This document shows, piece by piece, positions 10,265-21,218 of a stretch of 64,000 bases of DNA. The translations under genes and the position numbers were made by a program. The stretch's first letter is position 1. Every line of letters starts with the position of its first letter. The notes under the pieces were generated by a model, which saw only the letters and a program-made list of their open reading frames with translations, searched no databases and was not told the DNA's origin. This DNA is from Miscanthus floridulus (lineage: Eukaryota > Streptophyta > Magnoliopsida > Poales > Poaceae), in NCBI RefSeq assembly GCF_019320115.1, contig NC_089595.1:111120461-111184460 (forward strand), given 5' to 3'.

Positions 10265-12257
10265 TATACTCATCGGGGTAGAATCAGGACATTGTGGAGG
10301 TGGATCTAGAGCAAGCAGCGTCTGTGGGATCGCCCAACCTTGTTGCTGGCCAATTTGCTGCATGAACTTGATCATCTCGGCCATCTGCCGCTGATCTTGC
10401 TCCCGCTGGGCCTCCAAAGCCTGTAGCCTCTGTCGCTCGGCCTCCCGCTCGACCTGCAGTTCCTACACCTGGGCCTGCAGCATTTGACCCTAATGTTTTA
10501 ATAATGCATAGGTAAGGTATGTAAAAGTCAAAGAACGACGAATGAAACAGTAATGCTTACCTGGAGTGCCGACACCACGGTCGGCCGTTGGCGTATGGGC
10601 ACGCTTGAGCTCGTGCTCGCTGCTCGGAGCTGGTGGAGAGGAGGAGTAGAGGTTGTGTCGAGGACGTCGTCGCCAATCTAGAACCGCCCATGCTTCTTGC
10701 CTTGCCCCACCCTCATCATGAGCTGAGGATCAAGGCGCTCCTCGGTTCTCGGATCGTAGCCCGGCCCATGGACTGACCTTGCCGCCTCCGTGTACAAAGA
10801 GAGGCGGGTGTGGACGCTGGAGTTGGTGTACGCCTCAAGCGGGCATCTGGGTCATACTCGATGTCGGCCGTCGCCTTGCCCATGTGAGCCAGAGCATATG
10901 CCTTGAGTTGACCAACTGGCTGGCCACCGTGTGCATCCGACTACGAGAAAGACAGCAACATGTGGTTAGAAATGATGCAGAATTGAGTGTGGCTAGATTA
11001 GAGCAATGACAGAGACTTACATATGCCTTTGCATATTTGCTGAGGCTGCGGCTGCCCTGATGGTGAGGTACACCTGGCATCTGCAAACGCCTGTCGTGGG
11101 CCTCCTCGTGCTTCTTCTGCCAGTCCCCATCCAACCAGGTGTCCACAATATATTCCCAGCAATCGGAGTGGGTGGCGCACTAGCTTGGAATCGCCTACAG
11201 GACATCAAGTAGACGACATATCAGAAGATCAAATTAGGCATACTTAATCTCAAAAGAAATGAATATTCATGGTTTGTATTTACCTGTATGTACTACTCCC
11301 TTGTCAACGTCATCCGTCTTGCCTCCTCTTTGTTGACACGCCTGAGTAGGAACTTGGCGTTGTAGTCTATGTGGGCCTGGAGGCGGGACTCGTAGTGCAA
11401 GTCCGTGACACGCCTTTTACAGGAAGCGTAAGCCACCTGATACGCACTTTTCTCCTATCCCTCCTAGATTCTAAAGAAGTCCTGCATAAAGACACGAGGT
11501 ATCCATTATTTTATTTCAAGAATGTCCAATGAATGCGAGGAATTTAGGAATGTAGTGCAAGAAAGACTTACCCACAACTCCCTAATCACCCGATCTGCCT
11601 TGTTTCTGCAGCGGATGCCATTATGATCTGGAGCATCCTGCATGAAGGGCATAGTGGTCGAACATCCAGGCCAACTCCCAATCCTGATCTCCTTTCCTAA
11701 CCAGGCCAGGGAAGTGTTCCCTGCATAGAAGTCCCAAGATGCCATTCACATTGCGTGCCGGGGCCGCCTGGTCCACAAGCACCCAGTTCCTGCATAAGTG
11801 GTCCACAATAGTTATTAGTTGTTATTATGATTTTTCAACATATCAAATGAAGAACATATGAAGTTACTTACTTATCGCCCTCGGGTGCAATCAGTGGGCG
11901 CCTCTCAACAGGTATCGGTCACTTTGGGAGATTTGCAGGACCTCGCTGGTAAGGCTTCGATGTACCAGAGGAAGTGGAACCCCCTACCGTCGCCGCCTCC
12001 TCGTCCTCCATCGCTGGAACCGCCTCCTCGTCCTCCGTCCGTGGACCCCTGTCCCCGTCCACCATGTGTTGAAGGTCGTCATCGTGCACAGAGTCGCGTG
12101 AGGAGCCACGCCCGTGGTCAGTCAACGGTTCCCGCCTGGGCCTACCTCTCAGCCTCCTCGGCCTCTCTGACGCCTCCGCCTCCTCAGCCACCGCCATGTC
12201 CCTCCGGTTGGCGTAAACCGAGGGGCAGCTCCTCCTAGTGGGCCCCATCACCTGCAA
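10265..12257 (-). pseudogene. CACTA second gene, TnpA-like (Transposase_24-like)
   Basis: Minus-strand coding pieces run from an acidic, arginine-rich N-terminus (11919-12257) through 11506-11745 to a segment around 10950-11146 with W-L-D-G-D-W-Q-K-K-H-E-E-A and M-P-G-V-P-H-H-Q-G-S-R-S-L-S-K-Y. This is characteristic of the DNA-binding second protein of grass CACTA elements. A glutamine/alanine-rich tail appears to extend to about 10300. The pieces lie in different frames, separated by intron-like AT-rich stretches (for example 11220-11290 and 11800-11870), so some breaks are introns and others may be decay. In En/Spm, TnpA binds the subterminal repeats and helps bring the ends together. Exact exon limits are uncertain. 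Confidence 0.6.
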
Positions 12258-12361
12258 TTAAAAAGAGTAAACCAGTAAGTACAGATAAACAAGACGTACT
12301 TAGTAAGAGATGCAAAATAAAGAAAATGTAATTACAAAATAACATAGTATTACATGTATTT

Positions 12362-15300
12362 CTAATATTCTTCATGATCGGGATTATCTGGACGATAGGT
12401 ATCATCATCACTATCAAGATTGTCCAAATCATCAACAGCCTCATCCTCATCGTTGTCATTGCCTAGTCGTAGTCCGTCAAGCATTTCCAAGTCCTTTGGA
12501 TCATGCACCTCATTTGCAACGTCCTCGTCAACAACCCATTCCTCGTCTACTTCCATTTCGATCTCTCCGGTTAAGTCTATCTCAAGCATCCCTAGTAGCC
12601 CCTCTTCTTGTTGATAGAACTCTCCGTCACGTGTGTTTGGGTTCAAGTTGTAATCATCAGGGTTTGGCACGAGGTAATCTACCGTGTGGTGATACCTTGT
12701 GCACAATATACCAACTCTGAAGATGTGGGTCGGTTTTGTAAGCATATGGACAATAATAAACTTGTGTGGCTTGTTGAGCCACAATATAGACATTTTCTCC
12801 TGGATAGAAGGAATCCTATCGAGTTTCGACTATCCCAAGTTGATGGGACTTTCTCGATACTGTAGGATCAAACCACTGACATTTGAATATGATAGGATTA
12901 AGTGCTTTGGAACCACGGTAGTCGAGCTCGTATATTTCTTCAACTGTCCCATAATACTCCTCCTAATCAATGCCGGGCATAAATACTTCGGTATTCGTGG
13001 TCCTTGGATTGGGACGACTCAGCTCGTACCTTGTTGTGTGGAAGCGATATCCATTCACGTCATAAGCATTAAATGACAAGACCTTATAGTCAAAGCCATT
13101 GGCCACCTATCGTAATTTAGCACTTATAGACACATCCCTTTGGCACTGCAAGTTCAAGCAGGAGAGAAATGAAATCAGGCAACCTGGAACGTCAAACTTA
13201 GTAAGAGCTAAGTTGGTCGGTACCTTTTTTTGGAACCATGTAATGAAATCAGGCAAACCATGTTGAAGAAGGGTCTCTCGTTCATGGTCAGAAGGTGGCC
13301 TTGAATGATGCCAGGATTCATCAAAAAATTCCCTACACCGATAAGGAACAATGTTGTTGGATGTACAAAAGTTACGGAGTATGTAACAAGTTCATTGAGA
13401 ACTTACCCCAGATACGTTTCCACTTCATCAAGGTTGGTCAACATGTAGAGTATGATCTTGCGCCACTCTTCATAGCTCAAGGTCTTTGTGGTCGCTCCAC
13501 TTGCTCTCCTGCGTGGCCCTTTGAAAAGGCTAAGGGTCGATTCATTTTCGTCCTTGTTGTACCGAGCGGGTGGATTATGCACGCTAGGAAGGTTCTCATT
13601 ATAGTATGTTGTTGTGAAGTTTGACACCTCCTCATGAATGAATGTCTCAGCAATGGAAGCCTCAATCATGCCTTTGTTTCCACATTTCTTGCGAATAGTC
13701 TTTAGACATCTCTCGATTGGATAGCACCAACGGTTCTGCACGGGCCCCCCCCATTCGTGCCTCGGACGGGAGGTGCAAAATCAAATGCTGCATCGACAAG
13801 AAAAAGCCAGGTGGAAAGATCTTCTCCAACTTACAGAGCAACAGAGGTGCCGCTTTTTCCAACTCCTCAACCACTTTCACAGATACCTCCTTGGCACAAA
13901 GCTGGCGGAAGAAAAAGCTCAACTCTGCCAGCACCTTCCAGACATTCTCAGGGACATAGCCTCAAACCATCGACGGAAGAAGCCGCTCAATCCATATGTG
14001 GTAGTCATGACTCTTCATCCCTAAGACTCGGCCAGTCTCTAGGTTCGCTCCCCTCCTTAGATTTGCTGCATACCCATCCGGGAACTTTAACGTCTGCATC
14101 CATTATATCACTTCCGTCCTGTGCTTCTTTTCTAAGACATAATCGGCCTTAGGCCTTTTCCATGGCTTGCCGTCTCTTGGAGGCAGCATCTCTAGCTTTG
14201 GTTTATCGCATAGTGTTGCCAGGTCCACTCTGGTCTTAGGGTTGTCCTTTGTCTTGTCAGGAATGTCTATGAGTGTTGCCCAAAGTGCTTCGGTGACATT
14301 CTTCTCAGTGTGCATTACATCTATATTATGTGGAAGGAGAAGGTCATCAAAATAGGGAAGCCTCTCCAAGCCCGACTTATGAGTCCACATATGTTTGACA
14401 CCATATCCCACAAAGCAATCTTTCTTTGGATTATCTTTCTTTCGACTATCTTTCTATGGATTGACCACGAGAGCATCTATCTGAGTATGAACCTAGGCAC
14501 CAGTCATCTTCTGAGGTTCAGGGTCGGTCACCTTGACACCTTTCGTGAAGTTCTTGGTGTCTTATCTGAATGCATGGTTAAGAGGGAGGAACTGTTGATG
14601 CTTGTCGAACGACGAAAACTTGCCACCCTTCTTCAACCAAATGAACTCCAGAGTTGTCTTGCATACCGGGCATGGGAACTTCCCGTGGATACACCAAGCG
14701 CTGAATATCCCATACACCAGGAAGTCATGCATGGAGTACTGGTACCAAACATATATTTTAAAGTTTTTCTTTATAGCTCGGTCGTAAGTCCATACCCCTT
14801 CATTCCAAACACTGATCAATTCATCATAAACAGGCTCCATGTACACACCCATTTTGTTTCCTGGGTGTCCAGGAATTATCAACGTCAAGAATATGTTTTG
14901 CCGTTGAAGGAGGACCCCAGGGGGGGAGATTGAGGGGGATAGCGAACACGGGCCAACAAGTGTATGGGGCTGACATCATTCCATAAGGATTGAACCCATC
15001 CGTTGCTAGCGCAACACGTACATTACGGGCCTCAAGATCTTTGTCACGATGCTTGCGATTAAAGCTTTTCCATGCTCCACCATCAGCTAGATGTACCATC
15101 TTATCAGGATTGTATCGAATGCCATTCTTGTGCCATGTCATCTGTTTCGTGGACTCCTCGGTCATGAATAACTGTTGGAGCCTTGGTGTGATCGGAAGGT
15201 GCCGTAGGACTTTCATGGGGATCTCAAGCTGCTCCTTCTAGCCATCACCTTTGTCTACCTCCACATACCTAGAGGATTTACACTTTGGACAGTACTTTGC

Positions 15301-16005
15301 ATCCTTGTGATCTTTCCTAAATAGGACGCACCCCTTCGGACAACAATGTATCTGCTCATACGACATCTTAAGTGCACGAAGGAGTCTCTGTGACTCGTAG
15401 AAGCTGCTCGGCAGAATATGACCCTCCGGAAGCAGCCCACCAATAACTGCCAACATACCATCGAAGCAGGCTCGACTCATGTTGTACTGGGACTTCAAGC
15501 CCATTAGACGTCCAATGGCATCCAGTTAAGAAACCGTTGCCTTCTCGTGTAGGGGCTTCTGTGCCGAAGACAACATTTTGTAGAACGCCTTTTCGGTTGG
15601 CTCTGGCTCCTCCTCCTCATCCTCCTCCTCCTCCTCCTCCTCCGTAGGTCTTTCAATGAACGTTGCTTCGTGAAAGTCACCTAACCATCCTGCTACCCCA
15701 CCATCAGCATCAAACACCTCCAAGCGTGGTCTCACCACCTCCTCTCTAGTACAATGGGCTTCACCATGGAACACCCACCGGGTATAGTTTGGCGTAAATC
15801 CATACTTGCAAAGATGTTCCCCCATGATCTTTCTTGTTTTTCTTTTCCTGTTTCCGCATTCGCTATAGGGACAGAATGTGTCTCTCGCTCCATTAGCTGC
15901 CTTGCCAAATGCTTGGTTCAAGAAACCCTCGGTCTTGTCCATCCATTCAGGGGTGATTTCAGCCTAACTTGGGCGGCCCGTGTACATCCACTCATGGTTA
16001 TCCAT
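12362..16005 (-). pseudogene. CACTA transposase, TnpD-like, decayed
   Basis: Reading right to left, the start is an ATG at 16005 (M-D-N-H-E-W-M-Y-T-G-R-P-S), with an in-frame TAG after about 13 codons. The frame continues into the transposase-associated domain (15526-15942, with C-P-Y-S-E-C-G-N and an acidic run), a linker with a C-P-K-C motif (15238-15504), the Transposase_21 catalytic core in several pieces (14824-15216, 14562-14888, 14103-14411; motifs A-T-D-G-F-N-P-Y-G, C-P-V-C and N-I-D-V-M-H-T-E-K-N-V), a DUF4218 region (13403-13934) and a C-terminal region with an acidic tail (12362-12793). The pieces change frame repeatedly and stops intervene, so no full-length transposase is expected. 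Confidence 0.82.
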
Positions 16006-16691
16006 CCTCTAGCATATACATAAGCGAGTAATATAACCACCAATTGGATCTGAATGGCGTGCCTACTATCTAATGGGTGAGAATAGGTCCTAATCCCACC
16101 CGCAAATGCATAGATGAGGTTAGTTTACATGCTCTACTCCGATCCGAGATAGAATTTCGGCAGCACCTTCCCACTGTTCTCCCGATACACATCCTGGAAG
16201 GGAGAGTGTGTATCCGAAGAACAATAGGGAGGTGGTGCCAAAACTCTATCTTAGATCAAAGCAGAACATGGAAACTACCCCATCTACGCATCCGAGGGCT
16301 GTCCAAAAAAGTGGACAATCTAAAACAGATACGGCCTTAGATATGTGAAGATCCGCATACCTCCAACCGTATCTGTTTCGAACAGGAGACGCCTAACTGG
16401 GTTACACCGATCTACGACAACGATAAGGAAGAGAGGTTATTTATACCTAGAGTGGTGGTGGAGTCAGGCTAGCGGGGCAGTGGTGAGGCGACGCTGTGCA
16501 GGCAGGACCGCAGCGCCGACGAAGACGATTGGGGTCGCCTACGTACTCTGGGTCCCCTCCGACGGGTCCTACTCTGCAAAAGAAGAATTATAATACTATA
16601 AGTTAAAAATTTTGGTAGAACCTCCCCTGTACGGGGAGGTTTCCAAAACCTGCAAGAAAAAAGCCGGGACGATGACCGACAGCATATATAC

Positions 16692-16795
16692 GGCACGAAG
16701 GCCCACACATCCACGTACGTCATGAAGGCCCACACATCCACATACGGCATGAAGGCCGTCAATGACATACAAGGCACGGAGGCCGACAACCGGGG
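16692..16795. repeat. 27-bp short tandem repeat in the CACTA 5' region
   Basis: Three to four imperfect units of about 27 bases built on GGCACGAAGGCCCACACATCC, just upstream of the transposase gene in the element's orientation. A TATATA run lies at about 16684. Could be promoter-linked. Confidence 0.6.
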
Positions 16796-16799
16796 GGGC

Positions 16800-17400
16800 T
16801 TTATACCTTGGGTGGCGGTAGAGTCGGGCGACGTGGTGCCGGGGTCACCTTCGTCTCCAGCGAGGGGCGGGGATGACGGCGGGGACGAACGGCGAGGGGC
16901 GTGGCCGGCGGCCGAGGCTCCTCCTCCTCCCATCTCCTTCTCCTCCCTTCTCCTTCTTCCTTCTCCCTTCTCCTCTCCTCCACCTCCCTTCTCTCCTCTA
17001 CTCTCCCGCTCCTCCTCTCCTCCACTCCGGTAGTTCAGGGGCGGGGGGCAGCCGGGGCAGGGCACCACCGGTGGGTCCGGCGATGGAGCGGGGCCGGGGT
17101 GGGGCCGACTACGGTGGAGGTCGGGCGGCGGCGGGGCGAGGCTAGGGCGGGGCGGTGCACCACCGGCCGAGGAGGGCAGACCCGGGCACGGGCCGACCGT
17201 GGCGGAGGTCCGGCGGCGCCGGTGGTCCGCGACGGCGGGGCGGGGCGGCGCATCACTGGCCGGGGAGGGCAGACCCGGGCATGGGTCGGCCGCGGCGGAG
17301 GTTCGACGGCGCTGGTGGTTCGCGGCGGCAGGGCGGGGGCGGGGCGCGCGACTGTCAGAGGGAGAGTGGGAGCGGGCCGGCTGGCCCGCTAGGGTTAAGT
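16800..17400. other. GC-rich leader region of the CACTA element
   Basis: GC-rich DNA between the transposase start and the 5' subterminal repeats. Long frames exist on both strands (for example 16469-17443 minus, proline/arginine-rich), but all follow base composition. No domain seen. Confidence 0.5.
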
Positions 17401-17409
17401 GGGGCGGCC

Positions 17410-18712
17410 CTTTGTCGAGTGCCAAGATGCGGGCACTTAGCAAAGAAATTCAGGGGTTCTTTTAATCCGAAAGATGAAAAAAATTTCGGAATATTTTTTG
17501 CCAAGTGCTGCAAGCCTGGCACTTGGCAAAGAGGTTCCTTTGCCGAGTGCCAATTCCGACACTCGGCAAAGTATTTTTTTTGTTTTTAAATTTTTTCTGT
17601 GGCATTTATACAGTACCTTGAAGCACATGTTCCAATTTGGAACTTTTCTATGACTTTTTGGTATATTTTTTTAAATTTTTATGTTTACTTGAATTTTTCT
17701 CGAAAAAGTAAATTTGAACTGTAGGTGCATGAAATATTGGAATTTAGCGATTCAAAAAATGGTATTCATGTTTTTGAGTGTATTTTGAGGTCGTGTACAG
17801 GGACATTCGTGAAATTTCGAACATCTGTTTCACGAAACATGACCACCAACTTGTTAAAAAAGTGTTTTTAATTATATAAAATGCAAACGAAGTCCGAAAA
17901 TCACGAAACTTGTCGAGGTGTCGTGTCATCGCATGTAGAGGCTATGTCTGGGTTTTAGGCATCGTACGTCACAACTTGCTCGGAAACTTCTAAATTTTTT
18001 ACCACAGCCTCTACATGCGATGACACGACACCTCGACAAGTTTCGTGATTTTCAGACTTCGTTTGCATTTTATATAATTAAAAAACACTTTTTTAACAAG
18101 TTGGTGGTCATGTTTCGTGAAACAGATGTTCGAAATTTCACGAATGTCCCTGCACACGGCCTCAAAATACACTCAAAAACATGAATACCATTTTTTGAAT
18201 CGCTAAATTCCAATATTTCATGCACCTACAGTTCAAATTTACTTTTTTGAGAAAAATTCAAGTAAACATAAAAAAATTAAAAAATATCCCAAAAAGTCAT
18301 AGAAAAGTTCCAAATTAGAACATGTGCTCCAAGGTACTGTATAAATGCCACAGAAAAAATTTGAAAACAAAAAAAAACTTTGCTGAGTGTCGGAATTGGC
18401 ACTCGGCAAAGGAAACTCTTTGCCGAATGCCAGGCTTGCAGCACTCGGCAAAGACAACACGTTTGCCGAGTGCTAACGGCCAGCACTCGGCAAAGGATAA
18501 CGGAGGGGCTACCGGCGTCGCCTGAGGTATTTTGTCGGGGGTCAAAGAGGACGTTTGCCGAGTGTCCCTCTTTGCACTCGGCAAAGACGGCCTTTGCCGA
18601 GTGCCGGCTTTACCGAGTGTGGCACTTGGTAAACTACCTCTTTACCGAGTGCCCGTGTTTCGACACTGGGCAAAACGCCAAACACTCGGCAAAGAGCGCG
18701 TCTCCCGTAGTG
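17410..18712. repeat. CACTA 5' subterminal repeats
   Basis: TTTGCCGAGTGC-type repeats occur at 17410-17575 and again at 18380-18700, split by the large inverted repeat. The outer group runs to the TAGTG end. Several copies are diverged (TTTGTCGAGTGCC, TTTGCCAAGTGC). Confidence 0.85.
17500..18452. repeat. Large near-perfect inverted repeat with 62-bp spacer
   Basis: The left arm (about 17500-17943) and right arm (18006-18452) are reverse complements at roughly 95% by eye. The innermost pairing is GCATGTAGAGGCT (17931-17943) with AGCCTCTACATGC (18006-18018); the outermost parts carry the element's own subterminal repeats. A transcript through it would fold into a hairpin with a stem of about 440 bp. 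It contains no coding. Confidence 0.92.
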
Positions 18713-19289
18713 TATAGATAGTGGCTTGCGCATGTGATGTTTTTTTAGCCACCGGAGATCGTGCTATGTTCGGATTGAAAAATAGTGGTTTGACTCGATG
18801 ATCTCCTACACGGAACGGAAGTTCCGCACGACAAAAGAAAAAAAGGGTTACGTGACTCGTGAGCTGGACAGGAAAAAAAAAGAGACGCAAGTAATAGGTG
18901 CATGCTTGGGAAACCAGCTTGACGACGTGCAATCCGAGACGGTTTGTGACTCGGAGACGATAATATTCAGATTAGCAAGAATCGGAGGGTCTATTTGATT
19001 AGGACTCCTAGCTATAAAGATTAGGATTATTATTTGGAATCGCAGAGATCTATTTGAATTTGGATTCGTACCTATCCAGAACCTATCATATAAATCAGGA
19101 GAGCTATTTACAGACCAACAGAGGCAGTTTTCACGTTCACAGAGTTAGTTAAGGGGAGGTGGACGAAAAAAAATAATCTAAAATTTTACCTCTTTATTAA
19201 TAGGTATAGATATAGATTTACTTACTTTCAGCTTTGTTTTCTTTCATACAAGAAAACTAAAGAAAATATCTGAAAACCTAAAAAAAATC
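18713..19289. other. CACTA flank, no gene recognised
   Basis: AT-rich DNA beginning with the TAT target duplication. No convincing frame or element boundary. Confidence 0.5.
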
Positions 19290-20960
19290 TCTCTAGTTCA
19301 GGTACAGAACAGGATGGAATTCCATATAAAAAAGTGAGTGAACTATGCTTGCGCATGTGTAAAGAAGGGTTGGGTTGCAATAACGCTGAGTAATTTGAAG
19401 ATCTGACGGATCCATTGTGGACACCATGAATTTTTTTTAAAAAGAAAAAATCTATGGAGGATGAGAGTTAGACGGTGGTTGGATGAAGTGTATAGCTTAG
19501 ATTGTCTTGAATGATTAAATGGCCGGTGTATTTCGTTAGTGCTTCTCCTGGGTGGTGAAAATATCTGGAGTGCTATGCAAAATTTGATTTTTAAACCTAC
19601 TTCCCAGTTTGCTTCGATTTACCGAATAAATTGAGGTTATAGTCACAAACAGGAGCCGAAATAATTTTACTTGCAAAACCATGCGCCGTCTCTAGTTACT
19701 GGTCATTCATCGCTCTCCTTCCATGTGGGCACGAAAAGTCCACCACCTTTTTTGAGGTAAATTCCGAAATGAACGAATGTTTGGCGTTTTCTGGAGCAAT
19801 TTTCTCTAACTAGTTATGTTATATAACATTGGTTTGCTAGGAACGTGCCCTTACTAATGGACTTTGCCCCATATGCGGAAAACTTTTATGTCTTCAAGTT
19901 CAGCTGACGAGCTACCGCCGCCGCCTTCTGCGTTTCGGCGAGCTCCGCTACCGACCCGGCGTCTTACGTATACACCAAAATAGAATTACATGTATGTATT
20001 TGAGCGCAGGAGCGGAGCCAAGGAGGCCATGCCCCCCTAACAGTACAAACTTTTTTTATATCATATATATATATACTTTAATAGCCTAAGTTTATATTAA
20101 AAAGGGTATAATAAATAAAATCTTGTTATATAGGTCTATTGATATCTTCTAGACAACAAAATCGTATAAAAATAATTAAAATAATATATTTCAATTTATC
20201 CAAATTTGTTTGCCTGTATGATAGATAGGTCATATTTATTGTTTTTTTTTGCTTCACTAAATACTTATGTTTAATTATATTTTATGTTTTGCTGAATGCG
20301 TACTTAGCTAGCAATAACAATTCGGTGATCGTCTTTTTTTATTGTGAATCGTAGTATAGACGCAGACGCTCCAATATGGTCACTTCCGAAATACTAAGCC
20401 AGCACATTTCAAGATTCATGAGTCATTACATGCGTCCCATTGTTGACATACATGGTCACCTACCGCGGGTACGAGCACTTCCAAAATAATAAGCCGATAG
20501 ATTTCAAGATTCATGAGTCATCGTATGCGCCTTATTGTTCAAAGACATAGTCGTGTACCACGGAAAGAATAGCAAGCATGGTTAAATCGTTAAATAATAG
20601 GATAAAACCAGAACAGTAGGAGGCTAACCCCGGTGTAAAAATCTAAACAAATAGGCTACACTCAGTTCTCTACATTGAAACTCTTAGGACATAGAAGATT
20701 TGTGGTTGTTTGGTAATTTGTGCTATGTTTCTGTTGTGGGTGATATTCTTGGTATATCTGTGATGGTAACAATGGTTATATATATAAATGTCTATGCTTA
20801 GATCTCAGCGATATAAAGCCATGCTTATCAAGCGTGGGCACTGCTAGATTCTGTTCTCTGGTCTTTTTAAGTCACTGCAGCGTCGTCTTCCCTGTTCTCT
20901 TGTCCTCGGACGCGTCCGAGAAAAACCTGTCAAGCTAACACTGGACGGCCAACGCACCAA
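19290..20960 (+). repeat. Right copy of the diverged duplication
   Basis: Blocks at 19297-19325, 19330-19605 and 20903-20960 match the left copy at 7271-8390 in order. Between the second and third blocks this copy has about 1.25 kb absent on the left, containing AT-rich DNA and a 95-bp tandem duplication. The last block lies only about 250 bases upstream of the BSP-family gene, so the duplicated unit probably included that gene's promoter-proximal DNA. Confidence 0.6.
20381..20563 (+). repeat. Diverged 95-bp tandem duplication
   Basis: CACTTCC(G/A)AAATA...TTTCAAGATTCATGAGTCAT occurs at 20381-20475 and again from 20476. Each unit ends with a CATGGTC/CATAGTC...ACC-CGG stretch. Non-coding. Confidence 0.7.
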
Positions 20961-21033
20961 ACACAGACCTAATCAGTTTATCAGTCATCAGCAGTTCAGC
21001 ACAGCCCATTCTTCGGACGCCAAAAACATTTGC

Positions 21034-21042
21034 CGTTAAATA
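21034..21042 (+). promoter_or_regulatory. Candidate TATA box of the BSP-family gene
   Basis: GTTAAATAA sits about 180 bases before the ATG at 21219 in otherwise GC-rich promoter DNA. Placement is plausible but unproved. Confidence 0.4.
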
Positions 21043-21218
21043 ACCCGCGCCGCTCGCATTATTGTGGCAGCCACCACCAGGCAGTTCCGAGCTAGCTTAG
21101 CTTCGGCCGGTTGCCTCCCACTCCCACGCCTTGCTTACAAGCCAAAGCCTCGGCCTTTGTCTTTCTCCTCCCGTGCTCGTCCCTGGGCTCCAGTGCGGTG
21201 CTCCACCGTACCACACCA

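Larger units (their letters stand above)
9166..18712 (-). mobile_element. Complete-ended CACTA (En/Spm) transposon
   Basis: The left terminus reads CACTATAGCAGACG and the right terminus, on the other strand, CACTACGGGAGACG. Both are flanked by TAT (9163-9165 and 18713-18715), the 3-bp target duplication expected of CACTA elements. Length is 9,547 bases. Both ends carry many TTTGCCGAGTGC/GCACTCGGCAAA subterminal repeats, the kind of site bound by TnpA in the En/Spm system. Genes run on the minus strand, so the 5' end is on the right. The transposase has in-frame stops and frame changes, so this copy is probably immobile alone but could be mobilised in trans. Confidence 0.93.

Noticed and set aside
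16469..17443. 324-residue minus-strand ORF
   Set aside because: Proline/arginine-rich from GC composition, overlapped by open frames on the other strand, no domain, lies in the CACTA leader.
20030..20060. Second hAT element starting near GGAGCGGAGCCAAGG
   Set aside because: Resembles a hAT left end, but no matching right end or 8-bp duplication could be found.
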